From positions 62,001 through 126,000 of the forward strand of contig RSEH01000124.1 of NCBI GenBank assembly GCA_006503475.1: DNA of 64,000 nt, in the 5' to 3' direction. Made by a program: the position numbers and the translations under genes. Of this stretch, positions 48,858 through 58,244 are shown piece after piece (positions within the stretch are counted from its first letter, which is position 1; each line of letters begins with the position of its first letter). The notes beneath the pieces are model-generated. The model was not told the origin of the DNA. It was given only the letters and a program-made list of their open reading frames with translations, and ran no database searches. The stretch is from Stentor roeselii (taxonomy: Eukaryota; Ciliophora; Heterotrichea; Heterotrichida; Stentoridae).

Positions 48858-50914
48858 ATGCCTATAAAAATGTCCTGCGTCTTTCAAGGCTGCAAGAGCG
48901 AAATCAAAGCCTCTTGCAAAATTTGTTCGAATCGCATCTATTTCTGCTGTAATCATACAGAAAATCATCAAATTCAAACAGGTCACCTTCCCAAAAATTT
49001 ATCAACAAACGAACTGAAAATAATTTTACTGAAAGCACTGAAAATTCAAATCAAAAGATGCATTGTGAAGATGTCAAAAGATACCTCAGAGATCATTGAG
49101 ACATTGAACAAGTCTTCACTTCAAGCAATAAAAAATCTTAAAAAAGTCAATCAAAACTTGAAAAATGTCTTCGATTTCATCCCTGATACTTTCGATCGAG
49201 AAAGAATTTCTTTTCTTGTAAATGAAGCTCGACTTATTGACCAGAGCATGGAATTTTCACCACAAAGCCAAATAAAGACACTACGTCAAAAATTGGCTCA
49301 AGTTGATGAGATATGTGCAGCTAAAAGCGATTCTTTGACTAGATCGGAAAATGAAATTAAGAATCTATGGAAAAAACTGACAGTAAAAGATGAAATGTTA
49401 AATGAAAGACAACAAGAGATTGAATATTTGAAGAAAAATTTTCAAAAAAGTTTGGTAAAAAATTCAAAGGATATGGAATTTATTGAGAAGCAGCTTGATA
49501 ATAAAAATAAAGAGCTGGTCGAAAGTAACTGATTTTTTAGATTTTAATCAATCAATTCTCAAAGATAAACAAGCAAAACTTAGCTCAACTTTGAGTTTAA
49601 TTGGTGGAAAAAGATCACAAGATAAAGAACTTCTAAAAAGTCACGATGGAAAATATTTGTTCAGATGTATTCAAGAATTAGGTAAATGAAAGCGAGACTG
49701 TAGATTGAATTCAGATGGTTAATTATAATGAAGTTGATTCAAGTACTATAAATAAAAGTTTGTATCAAAAATTGAGCTTGTATCTATTATGTAAGCATGT
49801 AGGATTGATCTCAGTTTGTAACCTAAATCGAAGATTGTAATTTTTTCAAAGTCTGTAAATATCATCAAGGGAGTAGATGATTATGAAGTTAGTAACCTTA
49901 ATTGAAGTTTGTAATTCACATTGAAGTGAGTTAACTTCATATAAGTTGGTATTATAAATGAAGCATGTATCAAATATAAAGTATGTCTCGAATATACAGT
50001 TTGTAACCTTTATTATGTATGTGGGATGAATAACCCCGGTATTTGACTATAAAGAGAGTAAATATGAAAAGAGCGTATAACATAATGAGAAACAAACTCG
50101 AATCCAGGGAAAAATGAAGAAAAAAATTTTAATAAAGAAAGACACTCAACTCCGATAAAAAATGAGGATTGTAACTCATATAAAGCTAGTATACTTTACC
50201 AAAGCTAGTAATTTTGTGCAAAGTCTGTGAATATTATAGAAGTGAGTATATATAAAAAAGTCTGTATCCGACATCAAAGTTTGTAAACATAAAAAGGCTG
50301 TATGCTTTATAAAGCTAGTAAAATTTATAAAGTTGGTAAAATTTATAGAGTTGGTAAAATTTATAGAGTTGGTAAAATTTATAGAGGTCGTAACAGAAAT
50401 CAAGTTTGTATAACAAACAAAGATAGTAAAAAGCATGAAGTTTGTAAACAAAATTAAGGGTGTATAAAAAATGATAGATTGTATGAAATATGATAGGGAG
50501 TACTTTAAACAAAGTCATTACAAAAGTCTGTAACATAAAATTAGTGAGTGAGCAATTTCATAGATTGTAAAATTGATCAAGGTTGTATCATTCATCTTCG
50601 GTTGTATAAGATTTGAAGGCTGTAAAGTCAATTAAGATAGTAAGAAATTTGAAGGATGTAACTTCAAATAAGTTTGTAAACTTTATCGAAGGTTGTAAAA
50701 TTCAACAAGGCAGTATATCATATTAGCTCATAAATTGAATCAAGGCAGTACATGATATAAAGGCTGTTACCGATACTTAGTACAAGTTTGGAACCTTGAA
50801 ACTCAGGAAATGGAGAAAACCATAACAGGGGAAACGAATGAGCATAAAGGAGCTTATGGAAGGCGTTGGAAAGACCGCTACCCTGAATGTGTTTACAAAC
50901 AGTGGGGTTATTAA
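48858..50914 (+). CDS. Zinc-finger/coiled-coil/WD40-like protein interrupted by 53 micro-introns
   Basis: The opening exon (48858-49524) encodes a B-box-like finger (CKICSNRIYFCCNHTENH) and a coiled coil. A 16-nt intron (49525-49540) leads to an exon ending SHDGKYLFRCIQEL. Then 49682-50780 parses into 52 consecutive GT…AG units of 14-16 nt (one ends CG), separated by exons of 3, 9, 15, 21, 39 or 81 nt. The last exon (50781-50914) reads QVWNLETQEMEKT… and ends GAYGRRWKDRYPECVYKQWGY-stop. Spliced sum 1245 nt = 414 residues in phase 1, with no stop. If the whole array is removed instead, the product is 313 residues and SHDGKYLFRCIQEL joins directly to VQVWNLETQE, a WD40-strand pattern. The N- and C-terminal coding is secure; the product of the middle is not. 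Confidence 0.72.
49525..49540 (+). other. 16-nt intron
   Basis: GTAACTGATTTTTTAG covers an in-frame TGA. Removing it joins the coiled-coil frame to the next open frame (…KELVE-NFNQSILKD…). It lacks a clear A at position 10, so it is slightly weaker than the others. Confidence 0.7.
49682..50780 (+). repeat. Array of 52 intron-like units with trinucleotide exons
   Basis: Each unit starts GTA (or GTT, GTC, GTG) and ends AG; lengths are 14 (3 units), 15 (30) and 16 (19). An A occupies position 10 in most. Of 51 exons between them, 46 are 3 nt long (ACT, ATG, TTT, CTT, CAT…) and the other five are 9, 39, 81, 15 and 21 nt, all multiples of 3. Introns are A-rich, exons T-rich. Simple repeat reading gives an approximate 18-19-bp periodicity with core AG-NNN-GTA. 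The unit at 50585-50600 ends CG. Confidence 0.85.
50333..50389 (+). repeat. Three identical 18-bp units (TTG + 15-nt intron)
   Basis: TTG followed by GTAAAATTTATAGAG occurs three times without a mismatch (50333-50350, 50351-50368, 50369-50386). The preceding unit (50315-50332) differs slightly (CTA, TATAAAG end). This is direct evidence for recent local tandem duplication inside the array. Confidence 0.9.
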
Positions 50915-51151
50915 ATAGGATAAATAATCTTTAGAATAATATTATCCTATGTCCTGAAGACTTTATAATCCTCCATCTAATCCAATCATCCAAATACATA
51001 AAAAAGAAAAATTATACTAAAAAAATCAATAAACTAAAATTTTACCCAAATCTTCTTATTTTCAAAGAAAACTATAAAAAATCTTCACTCCTAATAAAAC
51101 CTGTTAAACCCAAAAAAAAACCATTTTTTCAACAATGACTCCTACATATAA

Positions 51152-52345
51152 ATGCTCTTTCTAATCTTGCTCAGTCCTGCCTTAAGCCTAGTGCTGCCCT
51201 TGAGAGAAACTCAAGTAATGACATCATCCCCAAGAGATTCAGATAAAAAACTATCTCTTTCTTCTTCACCTGTCAAAATTTCCGAGAGCACCCAGCTGAG
51301 CACAACAATAGGATTCGGGACTCCAGTCCAAAACCTAACAATGCTATTAAACATGGCCTTATCCTACACTTGGGTACCTTCAACCACCTGCAACTGCCAT
51401 CAATCAAATTCAAGATTTGACTCAAGTAAAAGTTCATCTTATCAAAACCTTTCAACATCTGTATCTCTTGAATTTTTCCAAGTAAATGGAACTCTTTCAA
51501 GTGAAGAAGTCACTGTTGGTGACTTAGATGCTGATAACCAGACATTCATTCTTGCAAGTTTTGATAAAGATCTTGACGGGTTGAAAAGTGATGGAATGCT
51601 CGGCTTGGGGTTCAAAGAAGCATCAGATGGACATCTGACTTTTATTGAAAATTTGAAGGATCAAGAGGAAATTTCAAGAGCAGTGTTTTCGTTTTACTTA
51701 GATGGGTCGAATAGTGTTTTTACTGTTGGAGAATACGATTTTAAAGTGTATGGGACTGGGGAATATAAAAGTATTCAGGCTACGAATTCAGCTGGGTTTT
51801 GGACTACATCGGTTGAAGAGTTTAGAGTGGAAAGTACTTCTTTTGTTAATGATATTAACACAGTTTTTTTCAATATTGGAAATGAAAAATTAGTTGTTCC
51901 TAAAGATGTTTTAGATGGGTATTTTGAAAAAGTTAGTAGAAAAGTCAATGCCTGTATCAATCTGGGATTTATGGTGAGTTGTGTTTGTGAACCTGGAGAA
52001 TATGATGATTTTCCGGATTTGGAAATAAAGATTAGTGGAAATTATTTTAAGATACAAGCGAAAAATTTCATTCATGCTTATAGTAAGAATTGTGACTTGT
52101 TACTTGAGAGTGGATATGATAAGTTGGTACTTGGAAAACCTTTCTTTGAAGAGTATTATACTGTGTTTGATATGGATAACATGCAGGTTTTAGTTTCAGG
52201 TTCTGCTAAAGAGAGCGGGAATGGTAATGGGATTTTTTATTATGCTTTAATTGCTGGGGCTGCTGTTTTAGTGGTTATTATTGTGATTATTGTTTGGTTA
52301 TTGATACGCAAAAAGAAGCCAAGTGATTATCATAGTCTTAGATAG
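51152..52345 (+). CDS. Pepsin-like (A1) membrane protein, catalytic Asp residues lost
   Basis: The 397-residue protein has a signal peptide (MLFLILLSPALSLVLPL), IGFGTPVQNLTM, WVPSTTCNCHQS, LGKPFFEEYYTVFDMD and a C-terminal membrane helix with basic stop-transfer (VVIIVIIVWLLIRKKK). Site one: LNMALSYTW, so the DTGS Asp is missing; site two: FNIGNEKL. It is therefore predicted inactive. The flanking disulfide Cys pairs are retained. It lies just downstream of the micro-intron gene. Confidence 0.85.
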   Translation: MLFLILLSPALSLVLPLRETQVMTSSPRDSDKKLSLSSSPVKISESTQLSTTIGFGTPVQNLTMLLNMALSYTWVPSTTCNCHQSNSRFDSSKSSSYQNLSTSVSLEFFQVNGTLSSEEVTVGDLDADNQTFILASFDKDLDGLKSDGMLGLGFKEASDGHLTFIENLKDQEEISRAVFSFYLDGSNSVFTVGEYDFKVYGTGEYKSIQATNSAGFWTTSVEEFRVESTSFVNDINTVFFNIGNEKLVVPKDVLDGYFEKVSRKVNACINLGFMVSCVCEPGEYDDFPDLEIKISGNYFKIQAKNFIHAYSKNCDLLLESGYDKLVLGKPFFEEYYTVFDMDNMQVLVSGSAKESGNGNGIFYYALIAGAAVLVVIIVIIVWLLIRKKKPSDYHSLR

Positions 52346-53834
52346 GTAATTTAGGTTATTTGGATTAGGATATTATATGTATTTTTCTGATTATATTATA
52401 ATTGGTATCTTCACAATCTAAGTCAAGGATCATCAATTTAATTTTTCTTCAAGAAAATTTACTCAAAAGAAACATTTTTATCCTAAATTATAAGAATCTT
52501 AAATTCTTCAAGCTGAAAAGCTTAAAAAATGTATTTTTTGGCTGATTAATTGAGTGTTCAGCAAAAAGTAAACCAAGATCTTAACTTAATTTTTACATTA
52601 GTAGCTGATAAATTAAAAAAATAAGTAAAATTTACTTGCTTACACAGACTGAATAGTGAACTTTAACAGAACCTTTAGATGATGCAAACTTTTATGATAC
52701 TTGTATGTTTGTCTGTCAGAAATTTTTAAGTCTGAGATATTTTTCTTTATTTAAGAGATATGTTTAAGTTGATACTTTCTAATTGAGGCACCATGGAGAC
52801 TGAAAGTTTTGCATTATTCGAAGCCACCCTCTTAATACTATTCACTTACAGGTAAATTCATAATTCTATCTAAAAATTAAATAATCATCTAAGCTACTTT
52901 ATTTAATTTTACTCTCTTTGATATCAAAATATGGCTAAAATAATGATAAGATCGAATTTATTTTTAAAGGGTCTTCTGTTGAATTAGAGCAAAACTTTTA
53001 AAACTTGATGCACATCTTTTAAGTAAAATCTTTTGAGTAAAATCTTTTGAGTAAAATCTTTTGATACTTTGAGATTCATCACTTGACACTTAATAATCCT
53101 TTATTTCTTCTAAGATATAATTGATCTCATTTGTTCTCCAGTCGTCGATTCAGCTACTAGAGTACTTACTCTATCATTTCAAACCTTGAGCAGCATGTCT
53201 ATTTTCTCTTTAAATTAATGATTTTTAGTAAGTAATTTATAAAAATATTCATCAGCATTAAAGATAATGACTGAATAATAATCAAACAGTATCTCGACAA
53301 ACGTGTAAAGTCTATTGAAAATATTTATAATTAAGATACGAATGACATAATAGAAATAAGATTTTCTTGTAATTTTAAGATAAGAGGTTAGTTTAAAGTT
53401 TGATATTAAGATAGGTAGTAATAAAAAGAGTTAAATATAAGATTAATCAAGTAATATTATTTGATCGACATAACAGAGTCATTGATTTATAGGTATTTAA
53501 TATATTTCCAGATAATTAACTATTTATATATCTTTATTAATGATGCATTTGACTACAGTTCAATAATGAAAAACAGGATTCACTAGACTTATTACTTTTC
53601 AAAGCCAATACAGGTTTAACCCTCAAGTCAGTATTCCAATACAACATAAAAACCCTTCCTCTATAAATCTCATAAAATCAATAAATCTTTAAAATTAAGT
53701 CCAAAAAACCTTCTTAACTATTTATAGATTATCTATATTTTATAAAATTCCGATAACTCTTAAATATTGAAACAAAAACAATCTTTCTAAGAAAAAAACT
53801 GAAAAACATTAACTAAAGAGAATCTCTGCAATAT
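52346..53834. other. 1.5-kb gene-poor region
   Basis: AT-rich, no gene supported. A short ATG frame at about 52793 (METESFALFEATLL…) ends after 20 codons. The only clear structure is a 14-bp tandem repeat at 53021-53062. Confidence 0.4.
53021..53062 (+). repeat. 14-bp tandem repeat, three copies
   Basis: The unit (g/a)agtaaaatctttt repeats three times with a single difference in the first base of copy one. Its GTAA…GAG core looks like a micro-intron but units abut without coding between them. Confidence 0.75.
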
Positions 53835-54389
53835 TTATCTATAACTAACAGAGAATCTCTGACTCGGATGCAATAAATCCGAATTCTTGCATTTTCGGAT
53901 AATCTTTCGGATGATTTTTTTCCGCCAAGAAAAACAATAATATCCAAGTCTTCTCACAACAGATTTTTTTTCATCTTGCAATTTTTTCCAAATGAAGAAT
54001 TTGCAGTGAATAAAATCTCCTGATTCTTCTTCAATCACAGTAATCTTATACCCTTTTCCCTTTTTACAAAAAGGTTTATTGGTAAACTTTCTTGATTTTC
54101 GTGTTTCTAAGGATTTAGCTAATTTTTGACTGCTTGTAAAAACGTCGATCATAGTAAAATAAGATCTTATTAACAAAAGAGTCACTGTAGCAGCTAGCTT
54201 GTAATTGGGCATCGATCGGTGGTCGTTTTCGCTAAAAGACTCGTCAGAAGAATCATTATCCTCATTTACTGGAAGAACCTCCTCTCTTTGGGCAGGGCCA
54301 GGACCTAAATTTTCAAGGGTCGGTGATTCTGAATCGAGTTCTTTCTGATCATGTGAATGATTTTCACATTTCTCACACTGAATTTTCAT
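53835..54389 (-). CDS. Hypothetical 184-aa protein with basic C-terminus
   Basis: The protein starts with a Cys pair (MKIQCEKCENHSHD), has an acidic middle (NEDNDSSDESFSEND), a hydrophobic stretch (YKLAATVTLLLIRSYF) that could span a membrane, and a very basic tail (RKKIIRKIIRKC). No family is recognised. The ATG context is AT-rich like other starts here. Confidence 0.5.
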   Translation of the reverse strand: MKIQCEKCENHSHDQKELDSESPTLENLGPGPAQREEVLPVNEDNDSSDESFSENDHRSMPNYKLAATVTLLLIRSYFTMIDVFTSSQKLAKSLETRKSRKFTNKPFCKKGKGYKITVIEEESGDFIHCKFFIWKKLQDEKKSVVRRLGYYCFSWRKKIIRKIIRKCKNSDLLHPSQRFSVSYR

Positions 54390-54633
54390 TTTTTTATATG
54401 ATATTAATTATTCAAAAATTGAGCATCCACATATGGTTAGATAAAAATAATAATTTACAGTTTCATTTGAAACTTTGGGATTTGAAAGGTTATTAACTGA
54501 AATTACAACCTTAGGCTTATTTTTCATATGAAACTTGAATCTCTTATCAAAAAATAAAATTTTCCAGAGTAAATCAATCCCCAAAGAAAACACCAAAAAA
54601 TCCTAAAATCTACCAACACACTAAACCATCTAA

Positions 54634-54705
54634 AAAAAATCCCTAAAATTTCCTTTCAAAATCCCTAAATTCCTTTTCAAAATCCCTAAATTCCCTAAAA
54701 TCCCC
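54634..54705 (+). repeat. Degenerate 20-bp repeat (aaaatccctaaattcc)
   Basis: Three to four copies of a unit containing AATCCCTAAA lie just upstream of the active pepsin-like gene start (54727). It resembles a telomere-like CCCTAA word only superficially, and is more likely part of the promoter/5' leader. Confidence 0.55.
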
Positions 54706-54726
54706 ATCTTATTAACCCCTATTATA

Positions 54727-55935
54727 ATGCTGTCCTTTCTTTTATTCACCCAGGTTTCATCCTTGGTCTTACCACTGACTGAAACCCGTGCATTAAAGTT
54801 AGTAAAGAAATACGACCCGCTATCAAAGCACTCATTAGCATCATCAATGATCGAGAACAACTTTAACCTTCAATACAGTACAACTTTGGGTTTCGGTACT
54901 CCATCTCAAAACATGACCTTGACTTTAGACACAGGGTCTTCTTACACCTGGATTCCTTCAACCGAGTGTTACTGCCACGAGTCTTTGAATTCATTCGACC
55001 AAAACTTAAGCTCGTCCTACAAAAACCTTTCAAAGCCAATTACTCTTCAATACGGGATCGGGACAGTGGAAGGAATGCTTTCAAGTGAAACAGTGACTCT
55101 CGACACCTTGGAAGCAGTGAACCAAACCTTTGTCCTTTCAAGTTACGACTTCGAACTCGACTCTTTAGCTAGTGACGGACTGCTTGGCTTGGGAATGAAG
55201 GAACTTTCTGATGGGTACTTGACTTTTGTGGAAAATTTAAAGGAACAGAAGAAAATCAACAGTAGTGTCTTTTCATTTTACATCAACAATAAAGATAACA
55301 ATGTGATGGATAGTGTCTTTACTGTTGGAGAGTACGACTTGAAGAAGTATGGAAATGGGGAATATGAAACTATTGGAATCACGCCTTTGTATGGATTCTG
55401 GCTTACTTCTTTAGAAGGATTCAAGTATGGAAACAAGAGACTCAACCGAAAACAGTCCTGGGCTATTTTAGACCTCGGGTCTTCACTTATCAGCATCCCG
55501 AATGTCATGTACAGGAAGTATTATTCGGAAGTTAATAAGAAAATTAAAGGATGCTTTGATATGGGATATGTTGTTTGTAATTGCACCTTTGGAGATTATA
55601 CACTTTTCCCTGATGTTGGACTTACTATTGATGGAAATGATTTTACTATACATGCTGAGAATTATATTTATTATGAAAATGGATATTGCTACTTATTGCT
55701 TGAAGGAGGAGATCAGGACTTGTGGATTCTTGGACAACCGTTCTTTAGGGAGTTTTATACTGTTTTTGATATTGATAATTTGCAGGTATTGGCTTCTCCT
55801 GCTTTTAGAGATGGAAGGATTTTTAATGTTTTCCCTGTGAATTCGGCTTTTGTGGCTTTAGGGGTTGCTGGAATCGCTTTGCTTTGGAAGTGGGGATATA
55901 GAAGAGAGGAGAATGACTATACTAGAATTATTTAG
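54727..55935 (+). CDS. Aspartyl protease (pepsin family A1), membrane-anchored
   Basis: This 402-residue member of the local family keeps catalytic residues: LTLDTGSSYTWIPS at site one and AILDLGSSLISIP at site two (DLG instead of the usual DTG). It has a signal peptide (MLSFLLFTQVSSLVLPL), disulfide Cys near STECYCHES, the late motif DLWILGQPFFREFYTVFDIDN and a C-terminal hydrophobic helix before a short basic tail. It should hydrolyse proteins in an acidic compartment or on the surface, and is the probable ancestor type of the three inactive neighbours. Confidence 0.9.
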   Translation: MLSFLLFTQVSSLVLPLTETRALKLVKKYDPLSKHSLASSMIENNFNLQYSTTLGFGTPSQNMTLTLDTGSSYTWIPSTECYCHESLNSFDQNLSSSYKNLSKPITLQYGIGTVEGMLSSETVTLDTLEAVNQTFVLSSYDFELDSLASDGLLGLGMKELSDGYLTFVENLKEQKKINSSVFSFYINNKDNNVMDSVFTVGEYDLKKYGNGEYETIGITPLYGFWLTSLEGFKYGNKRLNRKQSWAILDLGSSLISIPNVMYRKYYSEVNKKIKGCFDMGYVVCNCTFGDYTLFPDVGLTIDGNDFTIHAENYIYYENGYCYLLLEGGDQDLWILGQPFFREFYTVFDIDNLQVLASPAFRDGRIFNVFPVNSAFVALGVAGIALLWKWGYRREENDYTRII

Positions 55936-56310
55936 GTAGTTAATGGATTTGAGGAGGTTTGGAGGCTCGATGAATATTGGTTCTGTTGTTAATGAATCAT
56001 TTGAACAAATAATAATTGTTCTAATGAATTATATTCTGTCCTTTGAAACTATGGAAATATTTATATTATTTGAACAAAACAACTATTTTTTTAGTATAGC
56101 TTTATAGATAATATGATAGAAGGGTGTTTGCATCTAAATTGTAGACATTATTTATCGATATAAAATATACTCAAATAATAATTAGCATCAAAAAGACATT
56201 CAGACTCTCAAAATTATTCCTTTAAAATTACTCCCATACGTGAGATAATTAAAAATAAGATAATTTCTAAGGCTACTTAATTTCTAATATTATGGAAATA
56301 AATATAGAAT
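55936..56310. other. Intergenic, no feature seen
   Basis: 375 bp, AT-rich, no ORF. A TATA-like sequence (aatATTATGGAAATAAATATAG) precedes the otubain start. Confidence 0.3.
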
Positions 56311-57162
56311 ATGAGCCAAATTTTTCATGATTTGACAAACAAAGGAAATCAGACTCAACTTATACCCTACGGAATCAAAGTAAGTCCTAATTATAACAAG
56401 AAAGATGAAACAGAAGCTGCAGTGACTAAAACTATTTCAGAATGTTACATTCCTATCAAAAAATTGAAAGAAGAGTATAAATTTAATCAAACTTATGTCA
56501 AAAATGTAGAACAACTTTCAAAAAAATTCGCTGCTTGGAAAAGGTCTAGAGGTGATGGGAACTGTTATTATCGTTCAGTTATTTCTTCTTTTATTGTCAA
56601 AATCTTTCATCCTGTTTATCCTGAAGAATACAGAAATAAATTTTGGCAAAATTTAACCGAATTACAACATGATCCTTATTTTGCTGCTTTCTTACCAAAC
56701 ATAAACTACTTTATTAATGAAATCTCACAATTATGGCATTCTCAAAATAAACTTCAAGAAATTCACAAAAAGATTGCTATTGAAGAGTTCGACCAAGCAA
56801 TGATTTTAGTTTCAAGAGCATTGACTTTAAGATATTTGTTGCATAAACTTCAAGATCCTGAATATTCAGCATTTTTTATAGATGATGATGCAGAGTTATT
56901 GAAAAATAACATTTTGGTAATGGGAAGAGAAGCAGAAGCTCATGAATTATCGTTGTTACCAGGAGCTCTTGATATAGAAGTAACTCAGATCAATGTTTTT
57001 GAAACATGTTTAGAAAATATTTACCCAGAAGTAGATAACACGGGAAGAAAGTTAAAAATTTCAGTTATTTCAAAGAGTCGAGGACACTACGATGGATTTT
57101 ACTCAAAACAAGAGTTGGAAAGAGAATTATATAATCTTAAACAGAGGGATTATATAATATAA
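56311..57162 (+). CDS. Otubain-like deubiquitinase (peptidase C65), copy 1
   Basis: The 283-residue protein has the OTU active site GDGNCYYRSVISSFI (Asp and Cys) near residue 85-95 and the late His region GHYDGFYSK near residue 260. The interior helix-rich part (IHKKIAIEEFDQAMILVSRALTLRYLLHKL) matches otubain (OTUB1/2) architecture, which trims K48-linked chains or inhibits E2s. It lacks the acidic N-terminal extension of OTUB1. It is the left member of a tandem pair. Confidence 0.88.
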   Translation: MSQIFHDLTNKGNQTQLIPYGIKVSPNYNKKDETEAAVTKTISECYIPIKKLKEEYKFNQTYVKNVEQLSKKFAAWKRSRGDGNCYYRSVISSFIVKIFHPVYPEEYRNKFWQNLTELQHDPYFAAFLPNINYFINEISQLWHSQNKLQEIHKKIAIEEFDQAMILVSRALTLRYLLHKLQDPEYSAFFIDDDAELLKNNILVMGREAEAHELSLLPGALDIEVTQINVFETCLENIYPEVDNTGRKLKISVISKSRGHYDGFYSKQELERELYNLKQRDYII

Positions 57163-57392
57163 TTATTAGGATTAAAGATTTATAGAGCTTTCAATAATTT
57201 TAACAGACTTTAAGATGTTATGGAAGTCTTAAATAAATTCAATTATATTTTAGTTGAAAATTAGTACATAAAAATAAACTCTGGAATTAAATTTAATAGG
57301 TAGGCCTTATATTCAGTATTAAATATTTTTCTAGGTTTCTTGCTGACTGTGAAAGACATTTTCTTTTTTTTTTGTTTACAATATTATAGAAT

Positions 57393-58244
57393 ATGTCTCA
57401 AATTTTTCATGATTTGATAAACAAAGGAAATCAGACTCAACTTATACCATACGGAATCAAAGTAAGTCCTAATTATAACAAGAAAGAAGAAACAGAATAT
57501 GCAGTGACTAAAATTATTTCAGAATGTTACATTCCTATCAAAAAATTGAAAGAAGAGTATAAATATAGTCAAACTTATCTCAAAAACATAGAACAACTTT
57601 CAAAAAAATTTGCTGCTTGGAAAAGGTCTATAAGTGATGGGAACTGTTATTATCGTTCAGTTATTTCTTCTTTTATTGTCAAAATCTTTCATCCTGTTTA
57701 TTCTGAAGAATACAGAAATAAATTTTTGCAAAATTTAACCGAATTACAACATGATCCTTATTTTGCTGCTTTCTTACCTAATATAAACTACTTTATTAAT
57801 GAAATCTCACAATTATGGCATTCTCAAAATAAACTTCAAGAAATTCACAAAAAGATTGCTATTAAAGAGTTCGACCAAGCAATGATTTTTGTTTCAAGAG
57901 CATTGACTTTAAGATATTTGTTCCATAAACTTCAAGACCCTTATTATTCACTATTTTTTATAGATGATGACGCAGAGTTATTGAAAAATAACATATTGGT
58001 CATGGGAAGAGAAGCAGAAGCTCATGAATTATCGTTGTTACCAGGAGCTCTTGATATAGAAGTAACTCTTATCTATATTCTTGAACCATGTTTAGAAAAT
58101 ATTTACCCAGAAGTAGATAATACGGGAAGAAAGTTAAAAATTTCAGTAATTTCAAAGGGTCGAGGACACTACGATGGATTTTACTCAAAACAAGAGTTAG
58201 AACAAGAATCATATGATCTTATAGCTAGGGATTATAATATTTAG
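57393..58244 (+). CDS. Otubain-like deubiquitinase, copy 2
   Basis: Same length (283) and the same frame structure as copy 1, with roughly nine-tenths of residues identical by eye. The active-site segment is ISDGNCYYRS: Asp and Cys are kept, but the Gly before Asp is Ser. The His region GHYDGFYSK is unchanged. Copy 1 ends at TAA, copy 2 at TAG-TAA. A 230-bp spacer separates them. Recent tandem duplication is the simplest reading. Confidence 0.87.
   Translation: MSQIFHDLINKGNQTQLIPYGIKVSPNYNKKEETEYAVTKIISECYIPIKKLKEEYKYSQTYLKNIEQLSKKFAAWKRSISDGNCYYRSVISSFIVKIFHPVYSEEYRNKFLQNLTELQHDPYFAAFLPNINYFINEISQLWHSQNKLQEIHKKIAIKEFDQAMIFVSRALTLRYLFHKLQDPYYSLFFIDDDAELLKNNILVMGREAEAHELSLLPGALDIEVTLIYILEPCLENIYPEVDNTGRKLKISVISKGRGHYDGFYSKQELEQESYDLIARDYNI

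Noticed and set aside
50176-50536. Minus-strand ORFs across the micro-intron array (repeated NSINFTN-like sequence)
   Set aside because: They arise from the AT-rich periodic array read backwards; the plus-strand intron model explains the same bases far better.
49682-50780. CRISPR-like or minisatellite array
   Set aside because: No conserved repeat with unique spacers; the conserved parts are only splice-like ends and the period follows 3 + (14-16) nt.
54634-54705. CCCTAAA words as a possible internal telomere
   Set aside because: The copies are irregular, not the tandem CCCTAACA-type array expected, and lie just before a start codon.
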